Assembly (NCBI GenBank): GCA_022763165.1
Contig: JALEGO010000260.1
Coordinates: forward strand, 1-32,568
Direction: 5' to 3'
Length of the DNA stretch: 32,568 nucleotides
Origin: Flavobacteriales bacterium
GTDB lineage: Bacteria > Bacteroidota > Bacteroidia > Flavobacteriales_G > JALEGO01
Position numbers and translations under genes: made by a program. Positions 26,605 to 32,568 of this stretch are shown here, one piece after another (within the stretch, counting starts at the first letter, position 1; the number at the start of each line of letters is the position of its first letter). The notes below the pieces were generated by a model. The model saw nothing but the letters and a program-made list of their open reading frames with translations. It was not told the origin of the DNA and searched no databases.

Positions 26605-29364
26605 ATGCGAGTTTTTATCATATTTAGCACATTTTTACTCACATTCGCTCAGCTTGAGCTGAGGGCTTCTCATGCAGCAGGTGCAGATTTGACATATCAT
26701 CATGTGTCTGGCAATAACTATGAGTTTGTTTATTCTTTCTACCGTTTTTGTGACGCTGGAAACACCAATGCTTCTGAGCCGTTGGGGGTTTATGCTTACA
26801 TCAATGCCCCTTCTTGCGGTATATCCAATTTTCAATTTTTACTTACCAAAGATCCTGGGAGTGTGGATATTACACCCCTCTGTCAATCGGTTCAATCAAG
26901 TTGTAACGGAGGGCCTTACGTGGGTTATCAAAAGTTCACCTATCGTGCGCAAATTCAATTGACGAGTCCATGTCCCGATTATGTGATTACTGCTTGTCAT
27001 TACGCTAGAAATGGAAACATCAATACTGTGGTGACCCCTAATCAAGAAAACCTTTGTGTGCAAACAAGTTTAGATCTATCATCAGGTATCCCAAACAATT
27101 CTCCTCAATTTTCGTTTGATCCGGTTTCATTTATTTGTTTGGGTCAAACCACTTGTGTCAATTCTGGGGCTACCGATGTGGATGGGGATTCATTAGCATT
27201 CGAGCTTATAAACCCTTTGTCAGCCGCTTTTTCCAATACCCACTCCAGCAGTGTTTATGATGCTTTGGGAAACTACATTGGTTACTACATGGGGTCACCT
27301 CCCCCGACATATAATATATCTTATCTTCCAGGCTGGTCTTTTACAAACCCAATAACCGGAACCACGACTTTCAATCAAGTTAATGGGGATTTGTGTTTCA
27401 CGCCAACCCAGAATGAAACAAGTGTTATAGCTGTGCGGGTCAAGGAGTATCGAAACGGAGTGCTTATAGGAAGTGTAATTCGTGACATGCAAGTCATTGT
27501 TCTGGCCAATTGTAATAACCAAAATCCTGAAATTGGTGATATACATGGTGGTAACACCTTAAACTCTGATACGTTGGTCTGTCCAGATGTTGCATTGAAC
27601 ATTGCGATACCAGTAAGTGATCCAAATGGCAATAATGTGACTATTTCATACAACAATACTATTCCAGGATCATTTGTATCTGTAATTGGAAATAATTCGC
27701 CCAGCGCCACAGTACATTTTGCTTGGACCCCATTGGCGTCTCAAGTTAGTGCTACACCATATTGTTTCACTGTATCTACAGTTGATGATCATTGTCCCTA
27801 TTTTGGTAGTTCTACTAGAACTTATTGTATTTATTTACAAAAGCCAACCGTAAACGTAAATGCAGCAGGACCTTTATGTGGCAATGCCAGCGCGTTTAAC
27901 ATGGTTGGAAGTCCTTCAACAAATGGCACATGGAATTGGTCCGGCACTGGGATAACAGACCCCTTATTGGGAACTTTTGATCCCTCCGTTGCAGGTCAAG
28001 GGTCTCATTGGGTGGTTTATAATTATACAGATAATGCGGGTTGTACTAACTCAGATAGTACCCAAATCTCGATTAATGGAAGTCCAGTTGCCGATGCAGG
28101 TCTCGATTCCAGTATTTGTGCAAGTGGATCTGTCAATTTGAAATTGGGTGGATCTCCAACAGGTTCGTGGGGAACGGGTCCATATACGTTCAGTTGGACT
28201 CCTGCATCATACTTATGGAATGCTGCTGTTCCGGATCCAACGGTAATTACCAATGTAGATACGAGCTTTATTGTGGTTGTCACTGACGCTTTAGGTTGTC
28301 AGGATCAGGATACAGTGGATATTTCCTTCTTTGCTCAACCTTCAGCTGATGCGGGGATAGACCTTACATATTGCTCCGGAAATTTCGTGCAAGATACTGT
28401 CGGAGGCGTACCCACGGCCAGTGGTGGAAGTGGGCCTTATGTTTATTCTTGGACTCCTTCTCATTGGGTTTCGGACGATAGTATTGCAAATCCATTTATT
28501 CTTGGAGGGAATGTGGGAACCTTAACTCTGGTCGTAACCGACTCGAATGGATGTGAAGATATTGATAGTATTACGATTGATTACAATCAATCACCTCGTG
28601 CCGATGCAGGTCCGGATATAGAATCATGCGGGTTATTTACGGATACACTTGGCGGTTTACCCACCGCTTCAGGGGGTACCGGTCCCTATACATATGAGTG
28701 GCTCCCGGCTCTAGGCTTAGATGACTCGAGTTTGGCCAACCCAAATCTTAATTTGAGTGCGGATACCTTCTATGTAGTTAAAATTACGGATGCCAAAGGT
28801 TGTACGGCTATAGATACTTTGTTTACCTCATTTGGAAGCGTAACAGCGGACTTTGATATGATCCCGGAATCATACTTTGCCCCGGTTAACGTGTATTTTG
28901 ACAATAACTCTAGCGGAGCAACTGACTATGAATGGGACTTCGGTGATGGAGATGACTCAGATGATAAAGATCCCACACACCTTTACAATGGGTCTGGATC
29001 TTATGTTGTTCAATTAATTGCATACGATGATAAAACCGGTTGTTCGGATACCTTGCGAAAGGTTCTAGTGCTTGAAGGACATTCACAGATATATGTGCCT
29101 AATATTATCACTCCAAATGGTGATGGAGAAAATGATCATTTTAAGGTTATTTCAAGAAACCTTGTTAAGTTTAGATGTGTGATCTTCAATCGCTGGGGCA
29201 CAGAGCTTTATAAGTTCAATGAGCAGGAGAATAATTGGGATGGTTACACATATTCCGGAAAAAAGGTCTCCAATGGAACATACTTCTATTTGATCACTGC
29301 AAAAGGGGCTGACGATTCTGAGTATAATTTCAAAGGAACGTTTTCAGTTCTAGGAACAAATTAA
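26605..29364 (+). CDS. Large secreted T9SS type B cargo protein with PKD domain, Ig-like repeats and gliding-motility-associated (CHU_C) C-terminal domain
   Basis: Signal peptide; PKD motif YEWDFGDGDDSDDKDPTHLYNGSGSYVVQLIAYD; C-terminus IYVPNIITPNGDGENDHFKV...IFNRWGTELYKF...WDGYTYSGKKVSNGTYFYLI (type B CTD). Confidence 0.9.
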   Translation: MRVFIIFSTFLLTFAQLELRASHAAGADLTYHHVSGNNYEFVYSFYRFCDAGNTNASEPLGVYAYINAPSCGISNFQFLLTKDPGSVDITPLCQSVQSSCNGGPYVGYQKFTYRAQIQLTSPCPDYVITACHYARNGNINTVVTPNQENLCVQTSLDLSSGIPNNSPQFSFDPVSFICLGQTTCVNSGATDVDGDSLAFELINPLSAAFSNTHSSSVYDALGNYIGYYMGSPPPTYNISYLPGWSFTNPITGTTTFNQVNGDLCFTPTQNETSVIAVRVKEYRNGVLIGSVIRDMQVIVLANCNNQNPEIGDIHGGNTLNSDTLVCPDVALNIAIPVSDPNGNNVTISYNNTIPGSFVSVIGNNSPSATVHFAWTPLASQVSATPYCFTVSTVDDHCPYFGSSTRTYCIYLQKPTVNVNAAGPLCGNASAFNMVGSPSTNGTWNWSGTGITDPLLGTFDPSVAGQGSHWVVYNYTDNAGCTNSDSTQISINGSPVADAGLDSSICASGSVNLKLGGSPTGSWGTGPYTFSWTPASYLWNAAVPDPTVITNVDTSFIVVVTDALGCQDQDTVDISFFAQPSADAGIDLTYCSGNFVQDTVGGVPTASGGSGPYVYSWTPSHWVSDDSIANPFILGGNVGTLTLVVTDSNGCEDIDSITIDYNQSPRADAGPDIESCGLFTDTLGGLPTASGGTGPYTYEWLPALGLDDSSLANPNLNLSADTFYVVKITDAKGCTAIDTLFTSFGSVTADFDMIPESYFAPVNVYFDNNSSGATDYEWDFGDGDDSDDKDPTHLYNGSGSYVVQLIAYDDKTGCSDTLRKVLVLEGHSQIYVPNIITPNGDGENDHFKVISRNLVKFRCVIFNRWGTELYKFNEQENNWDGYTYSGKKVSNGTYFYLITAKGADDSEYNFKGTFSVLGTN
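28084..28848 (+). repeat. Three tandem ~85-aa Ig-like repeats inside the T9SS cargo protein
   Basis: Repeat starts P(VADAGLD) 28084, P(SADAGID) 28339, P(RADAGPD) 28594, exactly 255 nt apart; each contains GPYxxxW(T/L)P and V(V)(T/K)...GC. End of the third copy approximate. Confidence 0.75.
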
Positions 29365-29374
29365 TGGTATCATT

Positions 29375-29716
29375 TTGAAGAGTCTTATCCTAACACTTAT
29401 AGTATTGGTATTTGCCATTGCAACCCATGGGCAAAGCTTGGATCAGAGTACCAAAACAGATGAGCTGCCCAATGTATTTACACCAAATGGCGATCGATTG
29501 AATGAGTGGTTTGAGTTCCCTGTTGAAGACGAGAGGAACATACGTTCTATAAAGGTTTACAATAGGTGGGGTCAATTAATGCATCATTCAGATGAAAATG
29601 CAATTTGGAATGGTCGTTCTTTTGACGGGCAACTTGCCCCGCAAGGAGTATATTACTACATTATAGAAGAAAAAGAGGCTGAACCCTTTACAGGCTACAT
29701 TACGCTTCTTAGATGA
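29375..29716 (+). CDS. Minimal T9SS type B sorting-domain (CHU_C) protein with signal peptide and almost no cargo
   Basis: MKSLILTLIVLVFAIATHGQ signal peptide, ~12-residue linker, then PNVFTPNGDRLNEWFEF...IKVYNRWGQLMHHSDENAIWNGRSFDGQLAPQGVYYYIIE. TTG start; directly downstream of the large CHU_C protein. Confidence 0.82.
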   Translation: MKSLILTLIVLVFAIATHGQSLDQSTKTDELPNVFTPNGDRLNEWFEFPVEDERNIRSIKVYNRWGQLMHHSDENAIWNGRSFDGQLAPQGVYYYIIEEKEAEPFTGYITLLR

Positions 29717-30724
29717 TCAATTGTTTTCCAAAATCTCAAAAAGCTCATCCAAGTTTGGAGTTAGAATTACTTCAATTCTTCTGTTGTGCGCCTTATCATC
29801 TTTAGTTTCGTTCGCATTTAATGGCAGGTGTTCACCTCTTCCTGAAGCAGTGAGTCTTGAAGGATCGATATTCTTGTTATCTAATAATATTCTGACTACA
29901 GCAGTGGCCCTCAAAACGCTCAGATCCCAATTGTCTTTTAAGTGTCCTGAGCCATTTACAGGGTCATCATCGGTGTGGCCTTCAACCATAATGTTTATAT
30001 CATCTTGATTTTCAAGAGCCTCAGAAAGTTTGTTCAATGCCTTTCTCCCTCCCTGGTCTATGGCTGTGCTACCCTTGGGGAACAACAACTTAGCTTCCAG
30101 AGAAACGTAGATTTTCCCATTTTTTTGTTCAATAGTCAGGCCTTTTCCTTCATATCCTAAAAGGGCGTCTGTGACTTTCTTTTTCAAAGCCGCTACCTTA
30201 TCATCTTTTTCTTTAATTATGAATTCTAGCTCTTTGACCCGCGCTTCTCTCTTTTGCAGCTCTTTATTCAGGTCGTTAAGGGAACCCTCTTTTTTCTCCA
30301 AATCCCACTGAAGTCTTCTCAATTCATCTTCTTTGTCCAGTAGGGATTCTCTTGAGTTTTGAAGCTCTCCCATAAGTTTGGAACTTTCGGCTTTGTTTTT
30401 ATTCTCTAACTCCTTTAATCTTTTAACACGTTCCTCGTCTAGCTCCTTAATCTTATCATATTGCTCGGTAAGAGTTCGGTAGGCTTTCCCTTTGATAGTA
30501 GTATCTTGCACAAGTCCTTTGTGTCTTCTTCGGAGATCGTCTAATTCAGCTTGGTTTTCCTTTAGTGTGCTTTCAAGCTGCTTGTTTTGACTTAACAGGT
30601 TATTTCGGTCATCCTCACAGCGCTGCTTTTTGGCCTCTAGCTCCTCCACTTTTCTTGCAGGGACACAACCAAAAAACAAACTTATCAATGCGGTGAAAAA
30701 AAGAAAGTATCTGAAATTTTTCAT
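29717..30724 (-). CDS. OmpA-family lipoprotein with long coiled-coil
   Basis: Lipobox SLFFGC; heptad-rich coiled-coil (aa ~25-180); OmpA motif INIMVEGHTDDDPVNGSG...NWDLSVLRATAVVRIL...LTASGRGEHLPLNANETKDDKAHNRRIEVIL. Confidence 0.9.
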   Translation of the reverse strand: MKNFRYFLFFTALISLFFGCVPARKVEELEAKKQRCEDDRNNLLSQNKQLESTLKENQAELDDLRRRHKGLVQDTTIKGKAYRTLTEQYDKIKELDEERVKRLKELENKNKAESSKLMGELQNSRESLLDKEDELRRLQWDLEKKEGSLNDLNKELQKREARVKELEFIIKEKDDKVAALKKKVTDALLGYEGKGLTIEQKNGKIYVSLEAKLLFPKGSTAIDQGGRKALNKLSEALENQDDINIMVEGHTDDDPVNGSGHLKDNWDLSVLRATAVVRILLDNKNIDPSRLTASGRGEHLPLNANETKDDKAHNRRIEVILTPNLDELFEILENN

Positions 30725-30796
30725 CTAAATAAGGTTTAGTAAATAAGATAGCCTTAACCTACAAAAGTCATGGAAATCCTACATATTTAAAGGCAT

Positions 30797-31642
30797 TTGA
30801 AACAAATTTATAAACATTTCGTTATTAATAATAGGCCCATAATAGCGCTGTTTCCAAATAATATTTTATTATTTTTAATAAAAAGCGATCAATTCGAACA
30901 AATGTTAGGAAAAAATTGGATATTAAATAATATTGGTGATTTTGAATATTTCAAATACTTGTTCATGGCCTACATCCAAGAAGTTCAGGCTTATTATGAA
31001 GAACGGAAGGTTTATCCTCACCTGGATGATTTGAAAAAAAGATATGTGGATTTAGCTGCTATTACAGAGCAGAAAGAGGATATCGAGATAAGCTTTCCAA
31101 GCAATTTAACAGGATTTGATTTTAAGAATCAAAAAACGATATTTAAATCAGCGTTTTCTAATGATGACGTTTTACAAGATCTAGAAAAGATAATTGAGTT
31201 TTGCATGCCCCTTCTAAAGAGTAATCTAATTAAGGGCCTGAGTCTTATTGATATGATCAAGTCGTCAGTGGTGCTTGAGCCTGTTGGTCTTGAGCCTATG
31301 TATTTAGATGAAGGTTATTTATTGATAGATGCATCTAAAACAGAGTATACACTAGTTTATCAATATAAAAAATCCAAGGTGGAGTTTTCTGATTCTGGAG
31401 AGTTGTCAATTTTAGGGGTTGAACATGTTAAGAACTATAAGAAAAGTATTGCTTGGACACCTGAAAATATCAAGTATGACTTGATAACGACTTTTGAGGA
31501 ATTACCAAACCCAGCTACTTATGTTATCGTGTGTGATGATAAGGTGCCTATAAACGAGACACTAATTCCTGTGGCAAAACAAATTGTTTATACGCACATA
31601 GCGGAGCGAACACAAGGTCAAGACTCTTCGGGCTCAATGTAA
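30797..31642 (+). CDS. Hypothetical protein (281 aa), possibly DUF3822-like
   Basis: Long ORF with TTG start and no recognised motif; 3' end overlaps the convergent CDS by 25 nt. Confidence 0.45.
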   Translation: MKQIYKHFVINNRPIIALFPNNILLFLIKSDQFEQMLGKNWILNNIGDFEYFKYLFMAYIQEVQAYYEERKVYPHLDDLKKRYVDLAAITEQKEDIEISFPSNLTGFDFKNQKTIFKSAFSNDDVLQDLEKIIEFCMPLLKSNLIKGLSLIDMIKSSVVLEPVGLEPMYLDEGYLLIDASKTEYTLVYQYKKSKVEFSDSGELSILGVEHVKNYKKSIAWTPENIKYDLITTFEELPNPATYVIVCDDKVPINETLIPVAKQIVYTHIAERTQGQDSSGSM

Positions 31643-32568
31643 ACCGCTCCGAAATCTCGATATTCCATTGCATTTGAAGGAAAGTTTTTGACTTGGGGAT
31701 TAAGTAACCGAATAAATTCATCGTAATAAAGAGGCAGTACAACCCCATCATCTAAGATGGTTTGCTCGGCCAACCGATACAATCTATACCTTTCGGACTT
31801 ATCAACTGTTTGAAGAGCTTTTTCGTAAAGAGAGTCGTACTTGGGATTTTGATATCGAAAAGCGTTGATATAAGAACGCTGATGTAGACTATCAGGAACG
31901 TGCTTGCCATAAAAGAGGTTTAAAAAACTCTCGGGATCTGGGTAGTCAGCGGCCCAGCCTGATCTCCAAAAATTGGCTTGACCATTCTCCACTTTTTCCA
32001 AATGTTCAGCAAAAGGAAGTACTTCCAGTTCAATTTCTATATTGAGGTTTTCTTTTAACATTTCTTGAATAACTTCGGCCACTTTTATATTGTTTTGCCC
32101 TCCACTATTCAGCTGAATCTTAGTTATCGGGAAGTCCTTGCCTCCAGGGTATCCAGCTTTTGACAGGAAGAGTCTCGCTTTCATCGGGTTAAAGGAGTAG
32201 CTCTTAAGACTATCATATTCATAATCTGCAAATGCTGGAGGGACAAAACCGTATTTAACAGGTTTCCCATCTCCTTGCATGATAAAATCGACAATATAAT
32301 CTCTATCTATCGCATAATTGAACGCTAGGCGCACATTCTTATCTTTAAAAACTTCGGATTTATGCTGAAATCCATAGTATTGGATCAGCATAGATGGAGT
32401 CACCTGCATCTCAAATGGTAGGTTGTCTCCCTTTTTAGCCTCATCTAACTCTCCAATAACAAAATCTATCATTTCAAGTGGTAACTTGAAAACCATGTCC
32501 AGCTTTTTATCTCTAAACATTTTTAATTCTTCTGTCTTATCATTGACAAAACTGATGCTAATTTCATC
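31618..32568 (-). CDS. Peptide/oligopeptide ABC transporter substrate-binding protein (SBP_bac_5), 5' end truncated by the window edge
   Basis: NVRLAFNYAIDRDYIVDFIMQGDGKPVKYGFVPPAF, ARLFLSKAGYPGGKDFP, NFWRSGWAADYPDPESFLNLFYG, DGVVLPLYYDEF. Frame stays open upstream of the tracked Met to base 32568 (DEISISFVNDKTEELKMFRD...). Confidence 0.88.
   Translation of the reverse strand, partial: DEISISFVNDKTEELKMFRDKKLDMVFKLPLEMIDFVIGELDEAKKGDNLPFEMQVTPSMLIQYYGFQHKSEVFKDKNVRLAFNYAIDRDYIVDFIMQGDGKPVKYGFVPPAFADYEYDSLKSYSFNPMKARLFLSKAGYPGGKDFPITKIQLNSGGQNNIKVAEVIQEMLKENLNIEIELEVLPFAEHLEKVENGQANFWRSGWAADYPDPESFLNLFYGKHVPDSLHQRSYINAFRYQNPKYDSLYEKALQTVDKSERYRLYRLAEQTILDDGVVLPLYYDEFIRLLNPQVKNFPSNAMEYRDFGAVYIEPEES

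Noticed and set aside
1-32568. CRISPR arrays, tRNA/rRNA genes, IS elements, prophage or integron structures
   Set aside because: No spaced direct repeats, cloverleaf sequences, transposase/integrase motifs or phage genes were seen by eye; a tRNAscan/ISfinder-type search would be needed to exclude them formally.

Overview
Chromosomal window from a Bacteroidota bacterium, probably Cytophagales-like, judging from AT-rich codon usage, TAnnTTTG promoter boxes, a long-form IspG and type IX secretion (T9SS) type B C-terminal domains. Most of it is housekeeping: ispG, rpoN, asnS, trhO, cysS and polA, plus a TPR/LytS-type histidine kinase with a LytTR regulator, glycosyltransferases, an SDR L-threonine dehydrogenase-like protein, an M28/glutaminyl-cyclase-like lipoprotein and an OmpA lipoprotein. 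CDSs are cut off at both window edges. I saw no rRNA, tRNA, CRISPR array, transposon or phage. The most unusual locus is 19373-22823. Two TACA-N2-TGTA operators 20 bp apart precede a BlaI/MecI-type repressor, which overlaps a gene fusing a BlaR1-like M56 metalloprotease to a complete N-acetylmuramoyl-L-alanine amidase (Amidase_3) domain. Tightly packed downstream are an AlkD/HEAT-like protein and a spore-photoproduct-lyase-like radical SAM protein. Other points of interest are a single in-frame TAG splitting a GT-C glycosyltransferase, TAnnTTTG boxes exactly 4 nt from the start codon of three genes (possible leaderless mRNAs), a minimal stand-alone T9SS type B sorting-domain protein, and exact 255-nt periodicity in a large T9SS cargo protein. 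All family calls come from reading motifs by eye; no database search was run.
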